Source of the DNA: Brachycybe producta
Taxonomy: Eukaryota > Arthropoda > Diplopoda > Playtdesmida > Andrognathidae
Direction: 5' to 3'
Assembly: GCA_036925085.1 (NCBI GenBank)
Contig: JAUPFP010000079.1
Span: 619,846-683,845, forward strand
DNA: 64,000 nt
Of the stretch, positions 1 to 12,450 are shown one piece after another; within the stretch, counting starts at the first letter, position 1; each line of letters starts with the position of its first letter. Under the pieces are notes generated by a model. It saw only the letters and a program-made list of their open reading frames with translations. It had not been told where the DNA came from and did not search any database. Made by a program: the position numbers and the translations under genes.

Positions 1-241
1 CATTTTTAAAGACACTTTTAACTGTGGTTAAATGAGTTGGTTTCGCTTCCTGTTAAAACAGTTGTGCAATTGTCACCTCTTCAACCACAGGAAGTGATGT
101 ATTTAACCATGATACAGTTAATCACCATTGTGTGAATGCAGTTGAGTTAATTAACTTCATTGTTCAGAAATTTAACCATGGATGTTACCTTTTAGGTTAC
201 CTTTTTAACTGCAGTTAATTTTTTTGTAGTGTAAACGAGGT
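1..241. repeat. Fold-back element family C, partial copy cut by window start
   Basis: The segment ends at about 240 with TGCAGTTAATTTTTTTGTAG followed by TGTAAACGAGG. The reverse complement of this end opens the complete copy at 30255-30673. Shared internal blocks include a TTCCTGTTAAA-CAGTTG stretch and a GATGCAGTTGAG block, so this copy lies in the opposite orientation and its other end is off the window. It has no coding capacity and is probably a non-autonomous DNA transposon (MITE). The family assignment rests on reading the two copies against each other. Confidence 0.65.
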
Positions 242-2920
242 ATTAGTGTTGTTGCTTTTCTGAAACTACAGAATAATAAAACCTTGAATTTGATTATCAG
301 CTTAGCTTGTGTTCATAGAAGTTTAAAATATACAAAGGTTGTTGTTTGTTTTTTTATTGTGTTTCTTTCTGTTCTGAAAACGAAAAAAAGTCTAAAATTT
401 AATATTATTACCTCAATTTTTAGAGGCAACAGAAGTGCCAAGACTTTTTTTCTCAGATCAGATCAGAGATTCTAATTACAAGAATAATTTTTTGTATATT
501 ATTATTATTATTATTATTATTTTAAATATTGATGACCATTGACCATCATCATAAATGACCACTCGATTCCATCATCTTTCTTTGAACGAAAACGAACCAG
601 ACAAACAGACAGACTTTTAAAAATGACTGTGAATCTATGGCTGATTGAATTATATAAATATACCTCATCACACAGAAAACAAATTGATCAGATTTTTCAG
701 AAATCTGATTGGAGCTCCCCCTCTCCAAATTTATGATTTGAGGGCAATTTTGGAGGAAGGGCTTTTCAAATTTTGGGGCCGCATTTTGTAATAATGTGTC
801 ATTGTTTGTATAAGGGCTTATTTTTTTAACAGATTTTTTTTTCCTGTAGTAGTTGTAATAAATAATAAATAATTAATATTTGTTCGATTACTTTCTTGTA
901 ATTTTTGTAACGTTGACAATGTTACTTGGTTTTTTTATTATTATTTTGCCTGAAAATGTAATATGTGTAGAAAGTTCATCACATTTTTTTATTAATATTT
1001 TATTCCATGTTTTTAGCTCTTCATTCATTTTTATGTTCAGAAGAAGAAGAAAAAAATCAATTAAATAATTAATTATGTCGATCAATCAAGTTTATAATTG
1101 GTTTTTATTAAGAAGAAATAATAAAAAATGAGTTGGGTTTTTTTATTATTTACTTTATAATTGTAATTGTATTAATTGAAAAAGTGAAAAGAAAAAATTG
1201 GTTCAATGTTTTTTTTTTGCATTTTCATAATTATTTTTTTTTTTGCGTTTTTTTGTAATAATTATAAATATTGTTCACTTTGAAAAACGTCTCAAGACTC
1301 TTTTTGCTTATTTGTATTTGAAAGAAGAAAAAAAAAACCGTCATAGCGAAAACAAATTTATGATTTAAGTAGAAAAACAAATGTTGCTTCAATCTTGTAT
1401 TTTTTTTTAATTAGGATTTTTTGTTTGTTAATTTATTCATGTTTACATTTTAATTCTATAAAAAAAAATGATTCCCCTCTGATGTAGGCCGACCACTTTG
1501 ATGTGAAAAAAAGGTGTTTTTTTTTCGTTGTAGTAGAAAAAATTAGTGGTTTTAACGAATAAACATTGTCCAATGAATAGTAATTTGTGTGTCTTTTGTT
1601 TATTTGTTTGAAATCCAGTTTTGTTTTTGTTGTTGTTTTTTTTTTCAGGTGAGATTTTGGATGTTGGTCAACTCTTGTGACGTCATTCAAAATTTAGGTA
1701 ATTTTTTCAATGACTAATTCATTTAAATTCGATCATAATAACACCGCATTTCGTTATTAACTGATTTAGTCAGCAGTGTGACATCATTTATATTTATTTC
1801 TGTGGACATGACGTCACTGGTGAGTAAATCGATGAGTAACGGAATGGGGCAGATTATAAAATTATTGAGGATAATTAAGATTTTTATGCAAATATGAATT
1901 CAAAAATGTGAAATTTATGTTTTTAGAAATTATACTATTTTATGCAAACTACTAAATAAATTCAAAAATATGAATTCATCAAAAAGAATAACAGAAAATG
2001 CAAAATCAAAACGATTTTAAATAAGAAGAAACCCTTTTGAGAAGTTTAATTGATCAAAGAATGTTTTTGTAAAGAAGTGAAATTATGCGACTTTATGCAA
2101 ATTCACATAGATTATGCAATTTGTGCGTTATGTGCATTTCTATTATGAATTAAACTGATTATATTATTGCACATAATGTATCATCATACTGTGGGGCTGC
2201 GCAACTCCCAATATGTGCAAACTTTTGACCATGGATCAGTTTAAGAAAATAACTAATAGATGGCACCAGCATCTATGTTAATACCTATTTTATTGTAAGA
2301 GAGAGAGAGAGAGAGACTGGGATCAGGTATGATGCAATACATGGTATAACCGTAATAACTCATAAGAGGATTCAAGTTGCAACTCAAGTGTCAATGTTCC
2401 CTTCTTGCATTTGAGCTTAAGCGTTTTCTAAGGTTATTTATAGCTGAAAATATGCAAATTGAAGACAATGATGATGGCGGAGATGTTGATAAGGGCAGGA
2501 AAAATGGGTTTTTTAATTTTTGTTTGAAGAGGCAGTGGCGCCACCGTCGTCTCCGCCGCCGCCGCCAATAATAAAATCCTATAACCTCCGCTTTTTTTAT
2601 ATAATATTCCTAAATCCCATATAGTCTACAAAATATAAAAAACAATTTGGAAGTGTTCTTTTCACACTTTTATTAGACCGTTTCCACCGGTTTGACCTAA
2701 CCTTAGGGCGGGCCCCCCTCTCCTCCATCATGGTAACAAAATATCATAACATTTTTATGAGACACCATCTTTATTAAGAAGGGTGGAAAGAAGGGTAGAA
2801 AAGGGGAGGGGCGTTTCCCCTTCAAACTTCCAATCATTAAATAAGGACAATTATTTCATTAAGAAAAGAGAGAAACCGCTGTATTAAGTTTACAGTCGCC
2901 GCACAATTGTGTGTAACTTG
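242..2920. other. Non-coding AT-rich stretch, no gene seen
   Basis: This stretch is dominated by A/T runs, TTA microsatellite tracts (near 498-525) and a GA run (about 2299-2316). The short open frames have no recognisable domain and a composition set by poly-A/T. I see no RNA gene or clear transposon ends here. Confidence 0.6.
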
Positions 2921-3090
2921 AAGCTTGTGACGTCAGGAGAGGGGTTGCTCAAAAAGTTAGGCTTGCGTCATTTTGTCTGACAGAAAAGGAGTAATAACAA
3001 AAGTTCTCCAGGAAGTCTCAAACTGTTGAGAACTTTTATTATCATCCCTTTTCCATCCTAGCCGAACTTTTTCGTCCGCCCTTCTGAAGT
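2921..3090. repeat. Fold-back element family N, copy 1
   Basis: The left arm starts AAGCTTGTGACGTCAGGAG and continues with GGGGTTGCTCAAAAAGTTAG, then GCTTG. A divergent right arm near 3060 reads AGCCGAACTTTTTCG, the reverse of the left-arm AAAGTTAGGCT block. The sequence GCGTCATTTTGTCTGACAG recurs at 35850-35875 in the second copy. It carries a TGACGTCA-type palindrome. It is non-coding, and its boundaries are approximate. Confidence 0.5.
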
Positions 3091-3260
3091 GTGCGTGTGG
3101 CGATTGTAGGTCTTTTTGCCCATCAGAAATTAAGAGTTTTCTGAAAACTAGAAAATCGTTTATTATAAACGTGATTTCGTGATAAAAATTGTTCAAAATA
3201 AACAATTTATGGCAATTTCAAAGTAACATCTTCACTTGCTTTTAATTTAAGATGGTTTAT

Positions 3261-3506
3261 TGAACTGGTGATTTTCGAACTCTTGATTATTCTGTTTTTC
3301 AGAAGGGCAATATTAAAAGAAACTAGAAAGTTTTATAAACTAGAAGGGTAGCTGAGCTATATGGGTATTTTTATGTTGATATCTTTTAAAATAAACTTTT
3401 TATAAATCAGATTAAATTAAAAAATATCGTCTGGCTAAAGTTGGGTCATTTCTGAAAGTGTGACATGAGGTACCTTTCTAGTTTCCAAAACACATTTAAG
3501 TTGTAG
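3261..3506. repeat. Family A fold-back MITE, copy
   Basis: The left arm carries GATTTTCGAACTCTTGATTA and then AAACTAGAAGGGTAGCTGAG. The centre has GTTGATATCTTTTAAAATAA. The right arm ends in TACCTTTCTAGTTTCCAAAA, so the outer halves are inverted repeats. This is a typical member of the commonest repeat family in the window, about 250 bases long and non-coding. Confidence 0.8.
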
Positions 3507-4184
3507 ACTTTTGAAATTTCTAGAGGCGAAACCACCTTACGAAATCAATTTTACTCGTCTAGTTTCTAACAAACTTTTCATTTTTCTTTTTTCCTCCTTA
3601 GTAGCCTCGTCCATGTAAGAGTGAGGTGGCTACTAGAGGGGGGGGGCCCACAGGCAAACACAAACAAAAGAATGAAAATCGTTTTCCTCCCTTCCCCCCT
3701 CCCCCCAATGCAGTTGACTTTGACCCTTTACATGTTAATATATGCAAAGTGGTCACTTGTGGTCAATAGAAAGCAGAAGTTGTGGTCAATTTCTGTTCTT
3801 CTGCTTCTGTTTTTCATCGATGTTTTTTACCCAACCCCCAAAAATAAATACAACATTTTCTTCAATTCAGTGATGATTTCCATTGTTTTCTTTTGGGTTT
3901 TCTTTTGGGTTTGTTTTCTTTCAAATGCAAATTTCTATGAATTCGAGAAGAAACAAGAAGAAGCCAAGATTTATATTTAATAACAATATTTAATATGATG
4001 ATGATGATGATTACGACGATGACGTTTTTTGTGCTGCTGTTTCCAAACGTACAAATAAGTAACTTGATCTCAACTTTGGATCTTTTTTCATTCTATCTTT
4101 CTATCTATATATCCGTTAAAGTGAAAAATCAGTCATTCTGCATTTTCACTAGTTAATTTTGCAAGATCACCCCCTCCCCCTTTT
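3507..4184. other. Non-coding stretch with poly-G and ATG-type microsatellite
   Basis: This holds a G-rich run near 3638-3647, C-rich tracts near 3690-3710, and a GATGATGATGAT tract near 3996-4015. An open frame of about 119 codons at 3621-3980 on the plus strand shows no domain and ends in low-complexity lysine/glutamate; I do not call it a gene. Confidence 0.55.
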
Positions 4185-4391
4185 CTAGGTTTACGAAAGA
4201 GCAAGATTAAAAAAAAAAAAAACTAGAAGGGCAGCGAAATCACTTAAGGTGGGTTTGTATTTATCTTTCAAAATTGAAAATAACCTAATTTTATTTTTTT
4301 TTAATAAATATCGATATTAAATTACCCTTCTAGTTTCTAAAACACATTCAAGTTTCCCTCCACCTTTCTCTGTACCTGAAAGAGAATACAG
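4185..4391. repeat. Family A fold-back MITE, short copy
   Basis: It shows AACTAGAAGGGCAGCGAAAT on the left and ATTACCCTTCTAGTTTCTAA on the right, with a tail containing CTGAAAGAGAATA. The inner part is shortened compared with other copies. It is non-coding. Confidence 0.75.
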
Positions 4392-4940
4392 TGAAACAGT
4401 TCAAAAGGACCCGTTTACACTTTGAATTCACCTTTATGCAGAGCAGTTAAGACAAAATTGACTTGGAAAGGTGCATAATGACTGATTTTCCACTTTGACG
4501 GGTAAAATATATATACATTATATAATTACATGTCTTTGTTATTTTCATTGTTTTTATCTCATCTTATTTGTTTCTCTTTTGGAATCAAATGTCTCTGACT
4601 AACTCCCCCCCACCCCACCTTACCCCTCCAACCCCTTCTCCCCCTAAAAAATAAGATCCCAGTTGTGTGTGTGTTCCCCTGATTGTTTCTCTTTCAAGTG
4701 ACCATTTGACCAATGGTCAGTCCTGTCTATCTACCTGGACTATACTGACTTCCGACCTATGGTTTAGACCTGATATTTCCGTTCCCAGTTCGATCTTTCT
4801 TTCACTCTTTACTAAATATGATAACAGCCACCTTCCCCCCCCCCCCTCTTTCTTATTACGGATATTTCATGTAATTTTGCTTTTTCTTATATAAAATCTT
4901 AATTATGATTGTGGGGTGGGGGAGGGGAGGGAGAAGAGAA

Positions 4941-5291
4941 CAATGGCGTAGCTATAAGGAGCAGCTTGCTCTCGGCGCCAGTTTTACAATACGGCGCCTT
5001 CTGATATTTTAATTTTTAAAATCTTATTTCCAAGTTTCCTGATTAATAATTAAGAATTTTATATTAATTAGTAAAGCAACCATAACAAAGAACTTTTGTT
5101 TTCATCTTGATATAAGGCTTTGATGCTAGATACTAGTTTCACCTCTGAATTATAGTCTCTAACCAGGTTCTGCAACTGAAAAACGCAACTTTTGGTTTAA
5201 TTATGAATTTCTATTTCAAAATAAATATTTTGAGGCGCGCATTCAAGATTCTATTAGTTTCTGGCGCCAAAACCTTAGCTACGCCATTATG
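4941..5291. repeat. MITE with GGCGTAGCTA ends
   Basis: The left end CAATGGCGTAGCTATAAGG is mirrored at the right end by CCTTAGCTACGCCATTATGG. The outer sequence GGCGTAGCTA resembles ends common in hAT-type MITEs (general family knowledge). A block near 5155-5190 (TCTCTAACCAGGTTCT...GAAAAACGCAA) resembles one arm of the family B relative at 34768-34914, suggesting a nested remnant. It is non-coding. Confidence 0.65.
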
Positions 5292-7010
5292 GATGGGGTA
5301 CTTTAAGGTAAAGGCCCATGGGCTTTGTGGGCCTGGTGGGCCGGGCCCAGCATAAAGTCTCATGGGCTGGGCTGGGCTTCAAATTTTTACTCAATGTAGG
5401 TCTCTACTTTAAGGTATGCCGCTATGAATTTAATGGGCGGCGCCGTCTACCTAACGCTGAATTAAACAATCAACTAACTACGTTTAACTCAACCTAATTA
5501 AGTAATTATTCAAAATAAACATAACTTCAAAAACATTTCATAAAAATACAGCTAATATGTAGTCTGTAGTGAATGTTAATAGATGGCGCCACCTGTCTTA
5601 ACCACCACGTAAGGTTCTCTTTATACAAATTACATAAGACGTAATGTGAAAAACGTAAAAGGAGATTTCCGCCATTTTCGTTTGTAGAAGGAATCAGCTG
5701 CTTTCATTGAAATACCAATTTAATTGATTGCTTCTATCATGACAAAATATTTTATTTTAAACCTTTTTGCATTTCTAGTTAAAATTATTAATAGTAAATC
5801 GTTAAACTTAGTTTGAATTTTTTCTTTAAAAATAAAAATCATGATAATTTTAGAAGTTTTTTTTTCCTTCTTCAGAATATTATTTCCCATTCCATATAAG
5901 AATTTAATTAATATTTATAATTCTACACTAAAAATAAATATAAATTACATCTTTTGAATTCAAGTTAAATTTTTAATATTACACTTAACATGCGCCCTAT
6001 TGACTCATGTAATCGTCTGCTACAAGACAAACAAAAATGGACGATTATACCAAATCTGTATAACGTGAACCCTCGTCACAGAGTGCTTGACCATCACCTC
6101 ATTATACTAATCTACTAATATAAGGAAGCTGTGTGGCATGTTGTTCGTGGCGCCATCTATCGAAAGAAAACACCAAAGTGTGTTGGTTTATAAATTCCCC
6201 CCTCAATTATTCAAATCAAATGGCGACCATTTTTTTAAAGATGGAGTTTGTCTTCTGTATAAAGAGAATGAGAAAGACAAACAAAGACTGAATTATGTGG
6301 GTTGTAGGGTGGTGGAGAAAAGTGTTTGCTTTATTCACCTCTCCCTCCCCCCACCCCGTTTATACAACCCCACATTAAATTGAATTGTTGTCTTGTACGC
6401 GTTCGTGCGAAAGAGGTCGCTTCACTCGCCCCTTTTTATTCATTAGGTAACTCCACCTAATGAGAGTTCATTGAAACGTGCCAATGATGTGGTCAGCATC
6501 ATTTCTAGTATTTTGTTCACTGAACGAGAGTAAGGGGTTGAGTGGGTCCCCTGGGGGAGGGGGGCTGTAATTAGGAGGCAGGGTTTCAGGCGGATGCTTT
6601 ATTTTAAACACGAGAAGACAACAAAAATGGATTTTTATCAATATTAAATATTAACGGAATAAATTCAATTATATTTATACATATTTTAAAATTTATAATT
6701 ATTTATATTGCTATTATTTTAAATTTTAAGGCTGATTCAATTCAAGAAAAGGAAACGCTCCCTTTTTATGATAATATTTTATGTTTCCGTTAGGGAGCGC
6801 TATATGTTTCATTCATCATTTCCTATTACTTTGCGGTTTTCTGGCGCTTTTACTCTTAGCCGTTTTGCTACCTTTTGAATTTGTTAGATTTCAAAGTTGT
6901 GGGTAGATGGTGCCCTCTAACGAAGAATTGCGAAAACATAAGTGGTTTTTCACCCTTAGGGTCTGTTTGTGAAAGGTCATCGTACTCATCAGAAATGAGT
7001 TTCAGAAGAA
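5292..7010. other. Non-coding stretch with scattered repeat fragments
   Basis: A GC-rich GGGCCTGGTGGGCCGGGCCC segment near 5330-5350 resembles, in reverse, a segment near 51540-51565. AATAGATGGCGCCACCTGTC at about 5579 and GGCGCCATCTATCGAAAG at about 6150 match the motif inside family F. ATTTCCGCCATTTTCGTTTG near 5665 matches family I. No gene was found. The 81-codon plus-strand frame at 6138-6383 overlaps one of these motifs and is not supported. Confidence 0.5.
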
Positions 7011-7245
7011 ATTCAAAGTTCTTCTGAAAACTAGAAGAGTAATCCAATCACGTGAAACTCATCTGTCAAAATACACGTTTTATGGGATTTGAAAAATGAC
7101 CTACTGCAATACGTGTTCAATTGCTTTTTTAAATTTTATTAAAAATGTTTTATTTTGAAAGATATCTGCTGCTGCTGCGTTGAAATTATTTTTCCCCTTC
7201 TAGTTTCTATTAAAATTTGTAAATCTTTTCATTTTAATTTCTTTC
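7011..7245. repeat. Family A fold-back MITE, diverged copy
   Basis: The left arm has GAAAACTAGAAGAGTAATCC, the right arm CCCCTTCTAGTTTCTATTAA, with GAAAGATATC in between. It is more divergent than other copies and non-coding. Confidence 0.65.
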
Positions 7246-7389
7246 AGTCTAATAAACTATTTCGCGAGAGTAGAGTTCTACAGCCTGAAGAAGACTAGAA
7301 GTCTAGTCATACCTCTAGCCTCTAACGAGGTTTTCTGAACGATGAGAAACACAATTTATTCTGGTTACTCTCACTGATGTGAGTAAAGC

Positions 7390-7535
7390 CAAAACAACAT
7401 CTATGCTTTTTCCAATCGAAATGACTGGTTAGAGGCTAAGTACGAGTTTGTCTAGTAACTATAAAAAATATAGCCTCTAACCAGTGTTTTAGATTGTAGA
7501 AAGCAACATAATTGGGGTTGTTTTCAACCGATATA
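7390..7535. repeat. Family B fold-back MITE, copy
   Basis: The left arm reads ATGCTTTTTCCAATCG, then GACTGGTTAGAGGCTA. The right arm reads TAGCCTCTAACCAGTGTTTT and then GCAACATAATTGGGG. Arms of about 50 bases are inverted with a short loop. A third TAGCCTCTAACGAGG segment lies just upstream near 7316, hinting at an adjoining fragment. Confidence 0.65.
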
Positions 7536-8229
7536 AAGATGCAACTGTAGAGAGGCGTTTTGCTCCTGAAGAGAGGCAATCACTGCAAACCGTAATGCTG
7601 TTCAATGCGTTCTTTTATTTCTCGCTCCTTTTCCCTTTGTATTTTTGTCTATAATTGATGTAAATCACAGAAATATTTCATTTTAAAACATTAAAAGATA
7701 ATAAATATTTATTTTATCGTTTGTTTAGTTGTTGTTGTTGAATTGATTTTCTACCCTCTACCCTCATCCTTTAAACCATTCTTTCTAGTCTCCAAACAAT
7801 AGTCTCTTTATAAATTACCAAAAGTCATCTTTAATTAAACCTAAAACTTATTAATTGTTTTGGTCAAAGACATAATTGCCCCTTCTACTTTTTTTGTGTC
7901 CTGGGAAAACGACTTTTTCTCTCTCTCTGTTTTTCTCTTCGATTTCTTTCCCAATCCACCAAAGTAAAAGCAATCAATATCTTTTGATGTGTCGTCGGCG
8001 TCGTCCCTTCTTTTAAAAGACATAGCAGCATTTTTCAGTCAGTAGTAGTGGACACTGGTCATTCGTTTGTTACAGCGCCACACAATGGAAGTAAACACAA
8101 TCAAAGCAATTCAATTCGAACAAAAGAAAACATGGATCTTTTTTGTAGATGATTTTTTTATGAAAAGGTTTTTTTTTCTTCTTCAATTCTTTTCATATGT
8201 TTAGGTTTGAAACATATTTTTTAAAAAAA

Positions 8230-8510
8230 ATATTTAGAACAAAAAAACTAAAGGGATTCGGACCCAAATGCCCTTTTTGTATGCCCTTTTATTTATCTTT
8301 CAAAATATGAGCTGGAAAATTATTCAACTTTAAGCAGACGATATTTTTTTAAAAAATGTTTTTTTATGAAAAGTTTATTTTGAAAATTATCAAACATCTT
8401 TAAGTGATTGAGCTACACTTCTAGTTTCTAAAACACTTTTTAGTTTGTTTTAAATTTGTTCTTCTGAAAGACAGAATTAATCAAAAGTTCGAAAATGAGC
8501 TCAGTTCATA
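8230..8510. repeat. Family A fold-back MITE, copy
   Basis: The right arm is well preserved: GTGATTGAGCTACACTTCTA, GTTTCTAAAACACTTTTTAG and then TTCTGAAAGACAGAATTAAT. The left arm is eroded. Another isolated right-arm fragment (TACTCTTCTAGTTTCTAAAA) follows at about 8551-8600. Confidence 0.65.
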
Positions 8511-8901
8511 AACCACATTTTAAATCTTTAAATGTGCGTGGTTCTTCCTTTACTCTTCTAGTTTCTAAAACACATTTTCATGTTGTTCTTAGTCGTTATT
8601 TCTGATATTTCAGAAATAACCGAAGTATTTACTTCAATAGTAGTTTTTTTGTGAAATAAAATTTACCGAGAAGTGGCTCATCATCAGACATTTGAGTTAA
8701 GTGAGAGCGGGGGGGGGGCCTAAGGGGCTATGGGGCTTTGAACTATTCTATGAACCAAGGGGGCTATGGTTTTTTTTATTAATGGGATTATATGTGAGGT
8801 GGAGGAGGAGGGTTTCGATTTCGATTTCGTTGATGGAAACTTGAAATTTTTTTTCCATCACCATTTGTTCCACCAAACTCTTTAAAAGAATTTCATTTCA
8901 G

Positions 8902-8906
<5 letters not shown>

Positions 8907-8941
<35 letters not shown>
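8907..8941. repeat. GA microsatellite
   Basis: An uninterrupted GA dinucleotide run, followed shortly by CT runs near 8948-8962 and again at about 9122-9152. Together these could pair as a hairpin in RNA. Simple repeat. Confidence 0.9.
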
Positions 8942-8942
<1 letters not shown>

Positions 8943-9152
8943 CATCCATCTCTCTCTCTCTCATTCTATTCTGTTTCTTAATGATCCGTATTCTCGAGAC
9001 CTGATTGGTTGCTTTTTAGTCGACTATTTCATGCTTTAAGCAATTGCCTTTTTCTTTCTAGGAGGAGAATGTGATCGTAAATCAAAGAATGTGTTCAATG
9101 GGCCGCACCAAATAGCACATTCCTCTCTCTCTCTCTCTTTCTCTCTCTCTCT

Positions 9153-9737
9153 TTTGCTATCTCTCGTTTGCTCTATCTATCTGTCTCTCCTTTATTCTTC
9201 TTCTTCCTCCATCCAATATAGTATATAATAAAAGAAATAATAATATAGTAATAAAAATGGGTGGTGAAAGTGGTAATGCAGCGACCCTAGCGGAGAAATC
9301 CAAAAATCCTCTTATCTCTTGTCTTGTCTTTGTTGATTCCTATTTTCTTATACGTAATATGTGGTCGGAAATGCGTTCGTTTTGAAAACAAGAAACAGCT
9401 GAAAAAATTAGCCTCTGTGCACAGGGCTTCAAGCCCAAATTGATCGAATGGAACCAGGAGCGCCTCCACGGGACTGTTTCATAGTTGGGCATGTGACAAA
9501 GGCTAAATATGAAAATAACTACATTGGGCAGAAACTACCTTCAAATTCACACAAATCGTCCAATATAAACAACATATAGAAGAGTAAAATCAAACATACT
9601 TTTATTTTCTCTTGAGGGACACAAGCGCCCCCTATTGCCAATAGTTGCAGGTGCCCATGAATGGAACCACTAAATTTTCAATTGCTCAAAGTGTTTCGTT
9701 AATGAGATCAGCAAAGTTCGAGATGAGTTTAGATCTA
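9153..9737. other. Non-coding stretch, nothing recognised
   Basis: Contains CT-rich sequence, an AAGCGCCCCC segment, and no open frame above 60 codons with protein-like composition. I see no repeat ends or RNA genes. Confidence 0.5.
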
Positions 9738-9985
9738 TTCTGTCTTTCACAGGTGCAAAATGAAGAAAAACTAGAAATTTGTTTTAGAAACTAGAAGGGG
9801 AGCTGCTCAATCACTTCAAAATAAGCTTTTTAATTTTTTTTTCTAATAAATAGTTTTATTTTGAAAGATTTAAAAACAGGAAAATACAATTAAGTGATTG
9901 ACCTGCACTTAGTTTTCTAAAACAATTTCAGGTTTCTCTTAATTTTGTTCTTCTGAAAGACAGAATAAATCAGAGAAGGCCCCTG
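9738..9985. repeat. Family A fold-back MITE, good copy
   Basis: It starts TCTGTCTTTCACAGGTGCAA and has TTTTAGAAACTAGAAGGGGA. It ends with TTCTTCTGAAAGACAGAATA, the inverted counterpart of the start. It is about 245 bases and non-coding. Confidence 0.8.
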
Positions 9986-10997
9986 TACATAGAGGCTAGC
10001 AATGTCCCAAATAGCAAACATGTCAGAATAGCAGCATTTTCTACAATAGTAATAGTAGTAAAAGGGTTTTGTTTTTCTAAAAAGGAAATTACGCTTTCAA
10101 ATGTTAGGAAATTTTCAGCTGAAAATGAGATATGGCCAACATTTGATCACATCAAAAGACACTCGTTTAGTCTTAATTGGATTTATCAGAGAGAAACTAA
10201 TGTCTGCATATGTAGGGAATAGGGATTAGGGATCGAGGGAAGGAAGACGATTCCAATTTATCATAGTACAGAGAGATATTAGTAAGGAAAAAGTGGAATT
10301 TGGGGGTGGGGAATTGGAGGAGGTTAAGTTCTTGTTAGGAATTGTAAAAAATGAAACATTTGTTCTAAAACAAATGTACTTCTTTTTTTTTCATTCAAAT
10401 GGAAAATGGAATTTCGTTTCTCGTTATATTTATTATAAGGTGTGTTCAGTGACGAGGAATGAAAAATGGAAAAAAATGGCATTAAACCTCCTCCTCCCCC
10501 CCCCTCTTTATTATTCCCCCTATCTCCCAGAACCCTATTTACTCTTTTGTTCTTTTTATATAGATGGCGCCACTATAATATAATACATTAGGTCCATACA
10601 TTTTATATAAAATTGCATTGGTTAATAAGTAGGAAAGGGGACCTGAAAGGGGGGCCGGAGGAGGAGAGTGGGTGGATGACTATTTATTTAATTATTAAGA
10701 AAGAATGAACAAAAAAAGAACAAATGTCTTCGTATTAAAATTGAATGTAGCGGAAAAAAGGAGAGAGATAGAGATAGAGACTAGAAAGAAAAAGATAGAG
10801 TGAATGAGAGAAAAGTAAAAGCAAAGATGGTGTTTAGAAATTAACACGGTTTTATGCGTTTTCTAACTTAAAAGTAACTTTTAACTCGATTTCTTTCACT
10901 CTTTTTAACGCTGACACTCAAACCAGACACATACCAGACAGACAGACATACAGAAAATACAAAAAAAAAACATCCTTGGGAACATTCCTCTATTTGG
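9986..10997. other. Non-coding stretch, nothing recognised
   Basis: A 96-codon plus-strand frame at 10293-10583 has no recognisable domain, and its end overlaps the recurrent ATAGATGGCGCCACT motif. The region also has a C run near 10497 and GA-rich sequence near 10760-10810. Confidence 0.5.
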
Positions 10998-11151
10998 CAC
11001 ACAGACCACTTTTGGTGGTCGATTTCGACTGTAAAACGAAGTTGTAGGTGGTTGGGTTGTGGAAAGATTAATTCCAAGTGGTTGGGGTTTTGGCGACAAT
11101 CCGACCTCATTTTTTTGCAGTCGAAATCGACCACCAAAAGTGGTCTGTGTG
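10998..11151. repeat. Perfect 34-bp inverted repeat (hairpin, MITE-like)
   Basis: Positions 10998-11031 and 11118-11151 are exact reverse complements over 34 bases (key part TGGTGGTCGATTTCGACTG), separated by 86 bases. No mismatch was seen, so the arms are young or maintained. It may be the core of a small fold-back transposon. Two overlapping minus-strand open frames here are by-products of the inverted repeat. Confidence 0.85.
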
Positions 11152-11166
11152 TGTTCCAACCCTAAC

Positions 11167-11542
11167 TTAAGGTGTGACCATTAGGTTTTTATTTATAATA
11201 AAGTGTGCTCCTAGGGCTACGTGTTTTCACGTGGACACGCCCATTGAGTTGTATGGTGGAAAAATTAATTAATTGAAAACACCGATTTTTGGTTTTGTTT
11301 TTAAATAATTATTACTGAACAGATCGTCACAAAAAATGGTTCCCTCGCTTTAATGTATTCATCAAATTTCGAAGAGAAAATTGAGTTTTCAGGTTCAATA
11401 AATGCTTTTAAAACCGGTAAAATTCGCTCCCTGAACTTAGCTGCGTCTATAGAAATCTATCTAAGGGGAATTTAAGCGTAACTCCATCTGGTGGCATCAT
11501 TTGTAACTAGTTCTAATAAAAACCCTCTTGGTCATACCTTAA
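11167..11542. repeat. MITE with TTAA-bounded 28-bp ends
   Basis: The left end TTAAGGTGTGACCATTAGG, then TTTTTATT, is mirrored by AATAAAAACC, then TCTTGGTCATACCTTAA, with a few mismatches. The element is 376 bases including TTAA at both edges. TTAA target duplication is the signature of piggyBac-like and Kolobok-like elements (family knowledge); which one cannot be decided from a non-coding copy. Confidence 0.7.
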
Positions 11543-12450
11543 CAGTGTGTGTTCAGGAATATTGAATAAAAAACTAACGAATTTAAAAATGTGGGATGAA
11601 GAAAAATGGGGTTTTCACGTTAGACAAATGAGATTAAAGTTTGTGGTAAAACAACAAGAAAAATCAACATCTTTTTTTCTTCTTCCTATTTTCTTGTTGT
11701 TTTTCGACAAAATCCAAATCCAAATTCCATAGACTTTTGTTTTGTTTCGTGTTTCAACATAAAAAAATAAGAAATCCCATTTTGTCTTCAAAGAACAACA
11801 AGAAAAAAACATAAAAAGTGTGTTCTAAGTCGACACCTCATCGTTTATCATTTTATATCCTACATGGAACCCATTTATGAAATGAAATCCAAGAGATCCG
11901 AATATTTTTCGTGTTAAAAGAATTTTAAAAACTTAATCTATAATGCATTTCTGATACTCAATATAATAATGACGAAATTAAGACAAAAAGGCAAAACATT
12001 TAACATTGGAACATTTTTTTTTAGTATTCTTAGAATAGAAAATATTTTTCGTGTTAAACAATATTTTCGAGTTATCTATTTTGTCTTAAACGAATTTAAA
12101 TATATGAAAGAAAAAAATAGCATCAGAGACTAAACCTTAGATATTTCGTGTTATCCGTTTCTGCTGTATTTTTTGTGTGCGTTTTTCAGGTCTCATTTTT
12201 TTAAAAAAATATTTTTTTATAAAATCTGTAAAATATGCAAATGAAGAAGGAAGGAACCATGAAAACAGAATGCTGTGGTTATTTTGAATTTCAAAAAAGT
12301 AACATTAAGAAAAACACATTTCAACAAGTCACATCTTTGAAAAAATGCATTTTTATAGAAATTTCATCATTCTCCACGTTCGTTTTTCACTTCAAAATTG
12401 GACCAAAGTCGGTCCTTATCAAACATTGGCATAAAATGTCTATATCATTA

